DNA of 9,289 bases from Sporomusaceae bacterium (GCA_027492445.1 JAPUES010000183.1:1-9289), one strand, 5' to 3'. Counted from the first letter of the stretch, positions 1 through 7,347 are shown. Program-made: numbers and translations. The notes: generated from the sequence alone by a model not told the origin.

Positions 1-40
1 AGCTGAAGGTGAATTTTTATTTGCTTTATCGCAAAAATAA
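1..40 (+). CDS. fabZ: 3' end of fabZ, (3R)-hydroxyacyl-ACP dehydratase (partial)
   Basis: Only the last 12 codons and a TAA stop (38-40) are inside the window. Read in the frame starting at base 2, they give AEGEFLFALSQK. This resembles the usual FabZ C-terminus, where an alternating A-E-x-E strand runs into a hydrophobic FA(L/I) ending. FabZ dehydrates 3-hydroxyacyl-ACP in fatty acid elongation and competes with LpxA and LpxD for the same hydroxyacyl-ACP pool, which is why fabZ commonly sits directly before lpxA. The call rests on a very short tail plus gene order, so it is an inference; the bases before the window would settle it. Confidence 0.6.
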   Translation, partial: AEGEFLFALSQK

Positions 41-49
41 CATAGAAAA

Positions 50-65
50 CTTGGCCTCAGCCAAG
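50..65 (+). repeat. Small stem-loop just after the fabZ stop
   Basis: A perfect 6-bp inverted repeat, CTTGGC and GCCAAG, encloses the loop CTCA and begins 10 bases after the fabZ stop. No run of T follows, so it does not look like a complete intrinsic terminator. It could protect the 3' end of the upstream message or be chance. Confidence 0.4.
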
Positions 66-77
66 CCTTAGTTGCCC

Positions 78-105
78 TTGCTTGGAATCAAGAAAGTGTT
101 ATACT
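78..105 (+). promoter_or_regulatory. Candidate extended -10 sigma-A promoter ahead of lpxA
   Basis: TATACT (100-105) matches TATAAT at five of six bases and is preceded by TG one base upstream (97-98), the extended -10 form. The best -35 is TTGCTT (78-83), only three of six matches, with a 16-base spacer. Initiation would fall near 112, giving an untranslated leader of about 180 bases before lpxA. The gap of about 250 bases in an otherwise tight cluster makes an internal promoter plausible. This is a pattern match only. Confidence 0.35.
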
Positions 106-115
106 TTCTGATTCC
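84..115 (+). repeat. 13-bp inverted repeat with one bulge, overlapping the candidate promoter
   Basis: GGAATCA (84-90) pairs with TGATTCC (109-115), and GAAAGT (92-97) pairs with ACTTTC (103-108). One A (91) is bulged and the loop is GTTAT. The dyad covers the -10 of the candidate promoter and part of its spacer, so it could be an operator. Alternatively it acts as an RNA hairpin in a transcript read through from fabZ. No T-run follows. Confidence 0.5.
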
Positions 116-218
116 GTAAAAAAGCGAGAAAAACAGTGATTTTATGGTGATAATTTAAGAAAATAAATGTTTTTCTGCTTAAATGCATAAATTTCGGGAA
201 AGATGGACTGCGACAAAA

Positions 219-232
219 CGACTGAGTAGTCG
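219..232 (+). repeat. Short dyad in the lpxA leader
   Basis: CGACT and AGTCG flank the loop GAGT, a perfect 5-bp stem about 50 bases before the lpxA ribosome binding site. The rest of the 41-290 interval is AT-rich and I see no supported gene in it. A stem this short is expected by chance fairly often, so it is recorded only as part of the leader's structure. Confidence 0.25.
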
Positions 233-280
233 GACTGTATAAGTGAAGGATATAGAGATAGGGGAAGTACGGATTGGAGA

Positions 281-285
281 AGGAG
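281..285 (+). promoter_or_regulatory. Ribosome binding site of lpxA
   Basis: AGGAG, within the purine tract GGAGAAGGAG (276-285), lies 5 bases before GTG (291) and 11 bases before ATG (297). It supports a start at one of these two rather than at the upstream GTG (243), which has no comparable site. Confidence 0.6.
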
Positions 286-296
286 TTGATGTGCAG

Positions 297-1115
297 ATGA
301 AACCAGAGAAGGTTGTCGTATCTCTGCGTAAAATACATGAAACCGCAGTTGTTCATCCAGCGGCCCGTATTGGCAAAGATGTTGAAATCGGACCCTATGC
401 GGTCATTGGTGAGAACGTAGTCATTGGCGAGGGCACGAAAATTGGTGCTCATGTCGTGGTAGATGGTTGGACAAGTATTGGGAAGAACTGTACGATTTTC
501 CCCAGTGCATCCATTGGCTCAGAACCCCAGGATTTAAAATTTTGTGGTGAGAAGAGCTATGTATTTATCGGTGATAATACTAGAATCAGAGAATTTGCTA
601 CGGTGAATCGCGCTACTGGTGAAGGTGAGGAAACTAGAGTTGGTTCCGATTGCTTATTAATGGCTTATACCCATGTAGCTCATAATTGTATCGTAGGTAA
701 TAATGTGGTAATGTCAAACGCGGCCACCTTAGCCGGTCATGTGGTAGTAGAGGATCGTGCGGTTATCGGTGGTTTAGCTGGCGTACATCAATTTGTGAAA
801 ATTGGAATGAATGCTATGGTTGGTGGCGCTTCTAAAGTAGTCCAAGATATACCACCTTTTGTTATTGTCGATGGTCATCCAGCTCGGGTGTCCGGTCTTA
901 ATAATGTGGGGATGGCTCGCGCCGGCATTGGAATAGAGTCTAGAAAAAATATTAAAAAAGCATATAAGATATTATATCGTTCGGGCTTAAGTTTAGCCCA
1001 AGCCATTGAGATGATGGAACAAGAATTAGAATCCTATCCAGAAGTGGAACACTTTTTACGTTTTCTGCGCAATGTAGAACGAGGTGTGTGCCGCAGTCGC
1101 AGAGATGGAGAATAG
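297..1115 (+). CDS. lpxA: UDP-N-acetylglucosamine O-acyltransferase LpxA
   Basis: Catalyses the first step of lipid A synthesis in the cytosol: transfer of a 3-hydroxyacyl chain from ACP to the 3-OH of UDP-GlcNAc. From ATG 297 the protein has 272 residues, close to the roughly 262 of E. coli LpxA. The N-terminal two-thirds is a left-handed beta helix of hexapeptide repeats (IGKDVEIGPYAVIG and later copies). QDLK (residues 78-81) and AYTHVAHNC (123-131) are family motifs, with His129 matching catalytic His125 of E. coli; His148 and His164 match His144 and His160. The C-terminus (about 200-272) is the helical trimer/ACP-binding part. Gly177 falls at the position of the E. coli acyl-chain ruler Gly173. 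GTG 291 is an equally possible start, and the frame is open back to GTG 243. The gene ends 12 bases before lpxI. Confidence 0.95.
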   Translation: MKPEKVVVSLRKIHETAVVHPAARIGKDVEIGPYAVIGENVVIGEGTKIGAHVVVDGWTSIGKNCTIFPSASIGSEPQDLKFCGEKSYVFIGDNTRIREFATVNRATGEGEETRVGSDCLLMAYTHVAHNCIVGNNVVMSNAATLAGHVVVEDRAVIGGLAGVHQFVKIGMNAMVGGASKVVQDIPPFVIVDGHPARVSGLNNVGMARAGIGIESRKNIKKAYKILYRSGLSLAQAIEMMEQELESYPEVEHFLRFLRNVERGVCRSRRDGE

Positions 1116-1127
1116 GAGAAGTAAACA

Positions 1128-1931
1128 ATGAAGAGAATAGGTCTGTTAGCCGGTGTCGGAGGATTGCCGGTAGAATTTGCCCGTGCCGCTCGCGGCATGG
1201 GCTTTACCGTGATTGCTGTGGGAGTAGTTCCGGGCGTAAATCCTGATTTGAATAATATTGCGGATACAACATATCATATTGGTGTAGGCCAGTTAGACGA
1301 GATTATAACCACTCTCCAAAGAGAAGGGGTTCGGGAAATTACAATGCTAGGTAAGGTCACTAAAGAACTTATGTTTACAGGGACGGTTGCCCTAGATCAG
1401 CGTATGCAAAAAGTATTAGCAAGCCTTCCTGATAATAGTGATGATACCATCATGCTTGCTTTTGTGAAGGAGTTTTTAGGTGCTGGGTTTCAGATTCTTG
1501 ACCAAACGGCCTTACTTAAAACTCTCATGCCGGCACCAGGCGTACTGACTAGTAGAGAACCGAGCAAGCAAGAACAAGCCGATATGGAGTTTGGTTTTAA
1601 AATGGCCAAGGAAATGGGCGGCCTTGATATTGGGCAGACGGTGGTAGTTAAAAAATGTGCGGTTATGGCAGTGGAAGCCATTGAAGGTACAGATGCTTGC
1701 ATTCGTCGCGGTGGAGAACTAGGTCGTGGCGGTATAACCGTTGCTAAAACGGCTAAACCCAGTCAGGATCAACGTTTTGATGTACCCACAGTGGGACTTG
1801 CTACTCTCCAGACGATGTGTGAAGTGGGAGCTGTGGCTCTCGTCATTGAGGCAGGGAAAGTATTGTTGATTGATCGGGAAAAAGTATTACAAATGGCCAA
1901 TGACCATAATATAACAATTTTGGCAATGTAA
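1128..1931 (+). CDS. lpxI: UDP-2,3-diacylglucosamine pyrophosphatase LpxI
   Basis: Hydrolyses UDP-2,3-diacylglucosamine to lipid X and UMP, the fourth step of lipid A synthesis. The 267-residue protein is of the LpxI (DUF1009) family, not the LpxH calcineurin-like type: it lacks the D-x-H/GDxxD/GNH metallophosphatase motifs. It has the LpxI hallmarks: GLLAGVGGLP near the N-terminus (5-14), the DDTIMLAFVKEF segment (105-116), AVEAIEGTDACI (181-192), and the C-terminal KTAKPSQDQRFDVPTVG (207-223). This last block holds the conserved acidic residues D214 and D218, and the catalytic Asp identified in Caulobacter LpxI lies in this region. AGGAGA (1114-1119) gives an 8-base spacer to the ATG. The position between lpxA and lpxB fits the role exactly. 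Confidence 0.93.
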   Translation: MKRIGLLAGVGGLPVEFARAARGMGFTVIAVGVVPGVNPDLNNIADTTYHIGVGQLDEIITTLQREGVREITMLGKVTKELMFTGTVALDQRMQKVLASLPDNSDDTIMLAFVKEFLGAGFQILDQTALLKTLMPAPGVLTSREPSKQEQADMEFGFKMAKEMGGLDIGQTVVVKKCAVMAVEAIEGTDACIRRGGELGRGGITVAKTAKPSQDQRFDVPTVGLATLQTMCEVGAVALVIEAGKVLLIDREKVLQMANDHNITILAM

Positions 1932-1981
1932 CCTCGCTCTTGTAATTCATCTAGATACTTATTATTTTATGGAGGCTGTTT

Positions 1982-3133
1982 ATGTCTAAAATCATGATTT
2001 CCGTAGGGGAAGCATCCGGCGACTTACATGGAGCTAGTGTTGCCCATGCTTTAAAAGCCATACAGCCAGATGTTAAGCTCTTTGGCATGGGCGGCCAAGC
2101 CATGCTAGAAGCTGGAGTAGATATTGTATATGATATTGCAGATTTAGGTATCATTGGGTTTGTGGAGATTATTAAAAATTTGCCGAGGCTTTTTCGTTTG
2201 CGGGACACCTTAGCCGAACTCATGGAACGTGAACGTCCTGATGTTCTGGTTATTATTGATTATCCTGGCTTTAATATGAGGTTGGCTAAAATTGCTAAAA
2301 GTAAAGGTATTCCCGTAGTATCCTATATTAGCCCTTCTGTCTGGGCATGGGGACGGGGTAGGGCGAAAGAAGTGGCCGAAACAGTACAAAAAGTAGCGGC
2401 CATTTTTCCTTTTGAAGCTGAAGTTTATGTAGAAGCAGGAGCCAATGTAACTTTTGTGGGACATCCTTTATTAGATATTGTAAAAACTACTATGAATCAG
2501 GAAGAAACTAGAGAGTATTTTGCTGCCAGCGCCAACAGCCCAGTAGTATTGCTGTTGCCTGGCAGTCGGCAACAAGAAATTACCAATTTATTACCAGTAA
2601 TGCTGGAGGCTGGGGAGAAAATTGTCGAAGAACTTCCTAATTGTCAGTTTTTCCTGCCGGTGGCTTCGACAATTTCCCAGGAAATGATTCAAAATATAAT
2701 CAGTAGGTATAAGGTGAATGTTATTTTGACAAAAGATCATACCTATGATCTTATGAATATTGCTACTGTCGCCATTGCGGCATCAGGCACCGTTACCTTA
2801 GAGGCATCACTTCTTAAACTTCCTACTATTATTATTTATAAAACAGCGACTTTAACTTATTTTTTAGGAAAAATCCTTGTGAAGATTCCTTATATTAGTT
2901 TACCTAATATTATTGCGGGGCGGAAAATTGTGCCTGAATTGCTACAGTATGCTGTAACTGCAGAGAATATTGCCAATGAGGCAATCCCTGTTTTGACAAC
3001 ACCAGCTATTCATAAAGCGGTAGTGACTGACTTAGAAGAGGTGCGCCGTAAATTAGGCGCAGAAGGTGCTGTTCGGCGGGTGGCACAGGAAATACTTGCT
3101 GTTGCCCAAGGGTCTCTTGGAGGTAGCTCATGA
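1982..3133 (+). CDS. lpxB: Lipid-A-disaccharide synthase LpxB
   Basis: A family GT19 glycosyltransferase that joins lipid X to UDP-2,3-diacylglucosamine, forming the beta-1,6 disaccharide of lipid A at the inner face of the membrane. The 383-residue length matches the family (E. coli 382). Motifs in order are GEASGD (9-14), GMGG (35-38), IIDYPGFN with Asp93 (91-98), SPSVWAW (117-123), FPFE (142-145), GHP (160-162), LPGSR (192-196) and ASGTVTLE (267-274). The hydrophobic stretch around 286-322 with PNIIAGRKIVPELLQ is also typical. GGAGG (1971-1975) lies 6 bases before the ATG after a 50-base gap from lpxI. The stop overlaps the msbA start as ATGA. A 12-bp inverted repeat lies inside the gene. 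Confidence 0.97.
   Translation: MSKIMISVGEASGDLHGASVAHALKAIQPDVKLFGMGGQAMLEAGVDIVYDIADLGIIGFVEIIKNLPRLFRLRDTLAELMERERPDVLVIIDYPGFNMRLAKIAKSKGIPVVSYISPSVWAWGRGRAKEVAETVQKVAAIFPFEAEVYVEAGANVTFVGHPLLDIVKTTMNQEETREYFAASANSPVVLLLPGSRQQEITNLLPVMLEAGEKIVEELPNCQFFLPVASTISQEMIQNIISRYKVNVILTKDHTYDLMNIATVAIAASGTVTLEASLLKLPTIIIYKTATLTYFLGKILVKIPYISLPNIIAGRKIVPELLQYAVTAENIANEAIPVLTTPAIHKAVVTDLEEVRRKLGAEGAVRRVAQEILAVAQGSLGGSS
2619..2675 (+). repeat. 12-bp perfect inverted repeat inside lpxB
   Basis: AAATTGTCGAAG (2619-2630) and CTTCGACAATTT (2664-2675) are exact reverse complements separated by 33 bases. The arms fall in lpxB codons for unrelated peptide segments (KIVEE and ASTIS), so protein repetition does not explain the match. 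Function unknown; it may be chance. Confidence 0.6.
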
Positions 3134-4854
3134 AAATGTATCTACGCTTACTAAAATATATTAACCCTTATCTAAAACGCATGGTGTTAGCGGTTTGCTG
3201 TATTATACTGGCAGCCAGCGCGAATCTATACGTGCCTTGGATTCTGCGCGATATTATTGATGATGTATTAGCAACCAAAGATATGGGGATGCTCAATGCC
3301 ATTGCCAGTGGAATTGTTCTGGTCTTTTTCTTGCGCGCTATATTTCTCTACGGACAAACCTATCTCATGTCTTATATTGGACAGAAAGTTATTATTGATA
3401 TACGAGAAACGGTGTATCGTCATTTGCAACGCTTGTCCTTATCTTATTATGAAAAACGACAGACAGGGCAATTGATGAGCTATATCACCAATGATGTAGC
3501 AGCGGTACAAGGTGCTTTAGTGGAGAGTATGATTGAACTGGTACAGGAAGGCATGACGCTAGTTGGTTCCTTGGCAGTTATGTTTTATCTGCACTGGCAG
3601 TTAACTTTGTTGACCTTAGTGACTGCGCCATTAGTAGGGCAAGCAATGAACATTTTTGGCAAGAAATTACGCAAGTCCAGTGCGCTAGTACAAGAACGAA
3701 CGGCGGATATTACTTCTGTATTGCAGGAAAGTATTTCCTCAGTCCGGGTTATTAAATCCTTTGCGCGGGAAGATTTTGAAATTGAGCGTTTCAAAAAAGA
3801 AAATCACCAAAATTTTCGTGCGCAAATGAAAAACTCTCAGATTATGGCGACGTTGACACCTGTCATTGAATTTGTGGCAGCCCTTGGCATCACTATGATT
3901 ATTTGGTATGGCGGGCGGGAAGTTATTAATAATACCTTGACAGCAGGGTCTCTCATAGCCTTTTTAGTATACGCTGTTAATTTATCCAATCCTATTAAAC
4001 GACTGAGTCGTGCTTATGGCAATATCCAAAAGGCAATGGCTGCTGCAGAACGTGTATTTAGTGTGCTAGATACTCGACCGGAAATTGAGGATATGCCTGG
4101 TGCTACAGTGCTAGCAAAAATTGATGGGCATGTAACCTTAAATAATTTGAGCTTTGGCTATAAGAGCCATGAATTGGCCTTAAATAATATTCAATTAGAG
4201 GTTAAACCAGGACAGGTAGTAGCCATTGTAGGACCTAGCGGTGCGGGGAAAACTACCATTGCCAATCTCATTCCACGGTTTTATGATCCTGTGGCTGGAA
4301 AGATTGCCATTGACGGTATTGATATTAAAACGGTAACCCTAAAGTCCTTGCGGGAACAGATTGGTATTGTACCTCAGGAAACCATCTTGTTTAATGGCAG
4401 TGTATATAGTAATATTCTTTATGGTAGGTTAGATGCTAGCTATGATGAGGTGATAGCTGCTGCCAAAGCGGCGAATGCCCATAATTTTATTAAGGAAATG
4501 TCAGAAGGATACGATACACAAATTGGCGAACGGGGTTCAAAACTTTCCGGTGGTCAACGGCAACGTATTTCTATCGCCCGAGCTATCTTGAAAAATCCTC
4601 GTATCTTGATTTTAGATGAAGCCACTTCTGCATTGGATACGGAAAGTGAAAGGTTGGTACAGGATGCTGTGGATAAACTCATGATAGGGCGGACTTCCTT
4701 TGTTATTGCTCATCGCTTATCCACGGTAAAACGAGCCGATGTTATTGTAGTTATGGACCGAGGTAAGCTTGTGGAACAAGGCACCCATGATGAATTATTA
4801 GCAGTAGGCGGTGTATATAGTAACTTGTATCAGGTTCAGTTTCAAGAGCGATAA
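3130..4854 (+). CDS. msbA: Lipid A flippase MsbA (ABC exporter)
   Basis: An ABC half-transporter of 574 residues (E. coli MsbA 582) working as a homodimer in the inner membrane to flip Kdo-lipid A to the periplasmic face. The N-terminal part (about 15-290) carries six hydrophobic helices, roughly 18-37, 57-80, 137-157, 158-173, 245-262 and 272-290. The nucleotide-binding domain has the A-loop Tyr344, Walker A GPSGAGKTT (368-376), Q-loop Gln416, signature LSGGQ (472-476), Walker B ILILDE (492-497) and switch His528. All key residues are present. GGAGG (3119-3123) precedes the ATG by 6 bases, and the ATGA overlap with lpxB suggests translational coupling. Sequence alone cannot separate MsbA from other lipid or multidrug half-exporters; the position among lpx genes decides it. 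Confidence 0.88.
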   Translation: MKMYLRLLKYINPYLKRMVLAVCCIILAASANLYVPWILRDIIDDVLATKDMGMLNAIASGIVLVFFLRAIFLYGQTYLMSYIGQKVIIDIRETVYRHLQRLSLSYYEKRQTGQLMSYITNDVAAVQGALVESMIELVQEGMTLVGSLAVMFYLHWQLTLLTLVTAPLVGQAMNIFGKKLRKSSALVQERTADITSVLQESISSVRVIKSFAREDFEIERFKKENHQNFRAQMKNSQIMATLTPVIEFVAALGITMIIWYGGREVINNTLTAGSLIAFLVYAVNLSNPIKRLSRAYGNIQKAMAAAERVFSVLDTRPEIEDMPGATVLAKIDGHVTLNNLSFGYKSHELALNNIQLEVKPGQVVAIVGPSGAGKTTIANLIPRFYDPVAGKIAIDGIDIKTVTLKSLREQIGIVPQETILFNGSVYSNILYGRLDASYDEVIAAAKAANAHNFIKEMSEGYDTQIGERGSKLSGGQRQRISIARAILKNPRILILDEATSALDTESERLVQDAVDKLMIGRTSFVIAHRLSTVKRADVIVVMDRGKLVEQGTHDELLAVGGVYSNLYQVQFQER

Positions 4855-4860
4855 GGAGAA

Positions 4861-4866
4861 AGAGGT
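4861..4866 (+). promoter_or_regulatory. Ribosome binding site of waaA
   Basis: AGAGGT lies 7 bases before ATG 4874 and supports that start. A second purine block, AAGGAG (4853-4858), is too far away (15 bases). An in-frame ATG at 4811 would overlap msbA by 44 bases and add a charged, non-conserved stretch before the membrane anchor. Confidence 0.6.
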
Positions 4867-4873
4867 ATCTAAC

Positions 4874-6169
4874 ATGCATATTCTTTACAACTTATTGGCA
4901 TTATTGCTTGTTGTGCTAGCTGCTCCTGTCTTTATTATCCGCCTTATCAGAGAAGAGGGTTTTGGACAAAGGCTACGACAAAGTTTTGGCTTTTTGCCAC
5001 ACAGAGATGTTGAGCCAGTAGCGCATAAAAACTGTATTTGGTTACACGCAGCTTCGGTGGGAGAAATCGTGGCTGCTAGTCCCATTGTCAAGGAGATACG
5101 ACAGACTTTTCCCGAAAAACCGATTTTAGTATCTGTAGTAACGGCAGCTGGCTATACCATGGCAAAAAGAATTATTCTCGAGGCGGATAGTATCATTTTC
5201 TTTCCTCTTGACTTACCAAACATTAGTCATAACGTAGTGAAGAGAATTCGTCCCAGTGTATTTTTGCTGGTGGAAACAGAGCTATGGCCTAATTTTCTGC
5301 GAGCCGCACGACATTTTTCTATACCAGTGATGATGGTCAATGGTAGAATTAGTGATAAAAGTGTAAAACAATATCGTTATTTGCATACTGTTTTAAAAAG
5401 CATGTTAGCAACAGTGGAAAAATTTTGCATGCAATCTAATATTGATGCCCAACATATTATTCGTTTGGGGGCTGATCCTAAACGAGTAGTTGTGACGGGT
5501 AATACAAAATTTGACCAGGACTATACAAGTGTCACCCTAGAGGAACAGGAAAATATTCGCAAAGAAATGGGTTTTCCCCAAAATTCTCCCATACTGCTAG
5601 CAGGAAGTACTCACAAGGGTGAGGAAGAATTTTTATTCAAGGCCTTGGCAAAGGTGCGAGAAAGCATTCCCAATCTAACATTAGTCATAGCACCACGAGA
5701 TGTGATGCGGGTAACGGAAATTACTAATCTTGCAGTGAGCTATGGCTTTATAGCAAAGTGTCGGACAGTCCTACTAGAAAAACCTGGTGGGAATCATGAC
5801 GTAGTAATTTTAGATACAATTGGAGAATTAGGTAAGATTTATAGTGTTGGTACGGTTGTGTATGTAGGGGGGAGCCTTATTGCCCAAGGTGGGCACAATA
5901 TTCTTGAACCTGCTGCCCATGGCAAACCCATTATAGTAGGACCCCATATGTTTAATTTTAAAGACACCTATGCCTTGTTTTCTAAACGACAGGCTTGTAT
6001 TACGGTGGACGATGCAGCGGCATTAGCTGAAAATGTTGTAGAGCTTCTAAATAACGAAGAGCTACGTAGCCATATGTCTGAGGAGACACTGGCGATTATT
6101 AAAGAAAATCGTGGGGCAGCTCGTAATAGTATGATTTATTTGCGAGAAATTCTGCAACAGGAAATCTAA
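4874..6169 (+). CDS. waaA: 3-deoxy-D-manno-octulosonic acid (Kdo) transferase WaaA/KdtA
   Basis: Transfers Kdo from CMP-Kdo to lipid IVA at the cytoplasmic face of the inner membrane (GT-B fold, family GT30). From ATG 4874 it has 431 residues (E. coli 425). Residues 3-23 form the N-terminal membrane anchor. IWLHAASVGE (55-64) ends in Glu64, which matches the general-base Glu of Aquifex WaaA. Further motifs are ETELWPN (134-140), GNTKFD (209-214), AGSTHKGEEE (243-252), APR (273-275), GELGKIYS (317-324), GGSL (332-335) and GGHNILEPA (339-347), the CMP-Kdo binding half. Whether it adds one, two or more Kdo units cannot be read from the sequence. It begins 19 bases after msbA and ends 17 bases before lpxK. 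Confidence 0.95.
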   Translation: MHILYNLLALLLVVLAAPVFIIRLIREEGFGQRLRQSFGFLPHRDVEPVAHKNCIWLHAASVGEIVAASPIVKEIRQTFPEKPILVSVVTAAGYTMAKRIILEADSIIFFPLDLPNISHNVVKRIRPSVFLLVETELWPNFLRAARHFSIPVMMVNGRISDKSVKQYRYLHTVLKSMLATVEKFCMQSNIDAQHIIRLGADPKRVVVTGNTKFDQDYTSVTLEEQENIRKEMGFPQNSPILLAGSTHKGEEEFLFKALAKVRESIPNLTLVIAPRDVMRVTEITNLAVSYGFIAKCRTVLLEKPGGNHDVVILDTIGELGKIYSVGTVVYVGGSLIAQGGHNILEPAAHGKPIIVGPHMFNFKDTYALFSKRQACITVDDAAALAENVVELLNNEELRSHMSEETLAIIKENRGAARNSMIYLREILQQEI

Positions 6170-6186
6170 TAAAAGGCGGAACAACC

Positions 6187-7347
6187 ATGCGCCAACGTGA
6201 AGCATTACAAGTTTATTTATATAAAGTAGTACATGGCGACGAGCCTGGTATCCTAGCAGCGCTACTGCTAGGATTATTACACATTTTTTCAGTCATTTAT
6301 GGACTGGGTGTTAGCGCTAAGCTTTATTTATATAAATACGGTATTTTTAAGCAGCATAAGCTAGCTTGCCAAGTTATTAGCTTGGGTAATATTACGGTAG
6401 GGGGCACTGGTAAAACACCAACAGCCCAGCGGTTAGCCACCATTATTCAAGAGATGGGCTATCGGGTGGTTATTCTCAATCGGGGTTATCGTGCTGGTTG
6501 GAATGGACAGGTTGGTGTGGTTTCTGATGGTCATAAGATTTATATGACGGTTACAGAGGCTGGTGACGAAGCCTATTTATTAGCCAAAAGTTTGCCGGGG
6601 ATACCCGTTGTGATTGGGAGAAATCGGATTCTTACCGGACAATATGCGGTGAATCAGCTTAAGGCAGAAGTTATTATCCTTGACGATGGCTATCAGCATT
6701 GGCAGCTAGCTCGGGATCTTGATATTGTACTCATTGATGCTTTAAATATCTTTGGTAATAACTTTATGTTGCCACGGGGAACTTTGCGAGAACCATTGTC
6801 CAATTTAGCTCGTGCTCAGGCTTTTCTCTTGACTAAGGTAGATCAGTCTACAGACGATGCACGAGATATTATTCATAGTACTTTAGCAAGGTACAACCAA
6901 CAGGCACTAGTGGTAGAAAGCATTCATCAGCCAAAGTGTTTTGTAGAAATAGAAGAATGGTACAAGGGGCTGCGCATTACCAATGTGGCCCTGGAAACCA
7001 TTCGCAGTAAAAAAGTAGTTGCTGTATCCGCCATTGGCAATCCTTCTTCTTTTGAGCAAACCATTCTTGATATTGGTGTAGCAGAGGTTAGTGGCATACG
7101 CTATGCCGACCATCACGACTATACCATGGCAGAGATGCAAGAAATCATGCAGCGGGCTGTGGATGAAAAAGCCTACGCTCTCATTACCACGGAAAAGGAT
7201 GCTGTAAAAATCCCAGCAGAATTTATCCATTCTGATAGACCTTTACCCCTCTATGTCTTAAGCATTTCGGTACACTTTACCGAAGGTTACGAAGAATTAA
7301 TGACTTTAATTCAAGAGGTCGCCAAGCAGAAGGAGGAGATAGCCTAA
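6187..7347 (+). CDS. lpxK: Tetraacyldisaccharide 4'-kinase LpxK
   Basis: Phosphorylates the 4' position of tetraacyldisaccharide-1-phosphate to make lipid IVA. A hydrophobic helix at about 22-40 anchors it to the inner membrane, as in E. coli LpxK. The P-loop is GNITVGGTGKTP (67-78, Lys76). GDE (126-128, Asp127), DDGYQH (166-171) and ADHHDY (307-312, Asp308/His309) correspond to the catalytic and metal-binding D99, D138/D139 and H261 of the Aquifex enzyme; the Asp127-to-Asp166 spacing of 39 agrees. TTEKDAVK (334-341) is also conserved. At 386 residues it is longer than E. coli LpxK (328): about 15 extra before the P-loop, and more between DDGYQH and ADHH and at the C-terminus. AAGGCGG (6173-6179) is the likely ribosome site. 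The stop shares one base with the kdsB start. Confidence 0.95.
   Translation: MRQREALQVYLYKVVHGDEPGILAALLLGLLHIFSVIYGLGVSAKLYLYKYGIFKQHKLACQVISLGNITVGGTGKTPTAQRLATIIQEMGYRVVILNRGYRAGWNGQVGVVSDGHKIYMTVTEAGDEAYLLAKSLPGIPVVIGRNRILTGQYAVNQLKAEVIILDDGYQHWQLARDLDIVLIDALNIFGNNFMLPRGTLREPLSNLARAQAFLLTKVDQSTDDARDIIHSTLARYNQQALVVESIHQPKCFVEIEEWYKGLRITNVALETIRSKKVVAVSAIGNPSSFEQTILDIGVAEVSGIRYADHHDYTMAEMQEIMQRAVDEKAYALITTEKDAVKIPAEFIHSDRPLPLYVLSISVHFTEGYEELMTLIQEVAKQKEEIA
6250..6274 (+). repeat. 10-bp perfect hairpin near the 5' end of lpxK
   Basis: ATCCTAGCAG (6250-6259) and CTGCTAGGAT (6265-6274) are exact complements around the 5-base loop CGCTA, about 63 bases after the lpxK start. It lies in codons for the membrane helix (ILAALLLG), where leucine and alanine codon choice could create it. 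A tight stem here might slow translation or mark RNA processing; chance is possible. Confidence 0.55.

Noticed and set aside
183..242. Possible 19-codon leader peptide (MHKFRERW...) ending just before GTG 243
   Set aside because: No ribosome binding site precedes its ATG, and there is no run of regulatory codons that would suggest attenuation.
99..452. 117-codon minus-strand open frame opposite the lpxA leader and 5' end
   Set aside because: It overlaps the well-supported LpxA hexapeptide region, its product is rich in aromatic residues and Asn with no recognisable motif, and it reads as an antisense shadow.
4811..4873. Upstream ATG extending waaA by 21 codons
   Set aside because: It would overlap msbA by 44 bases, has no ribosome site, and places a charged stretch before the membrane anchor; ATG 4874 has AGAGGT at a good distance.
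6907..7230. 107-codon minus-strand open frame inside lpxK
   Set aside because: Entirely antisense to conserved LpxK sequence including the ADHHDY motif; no family resemblance of its own.
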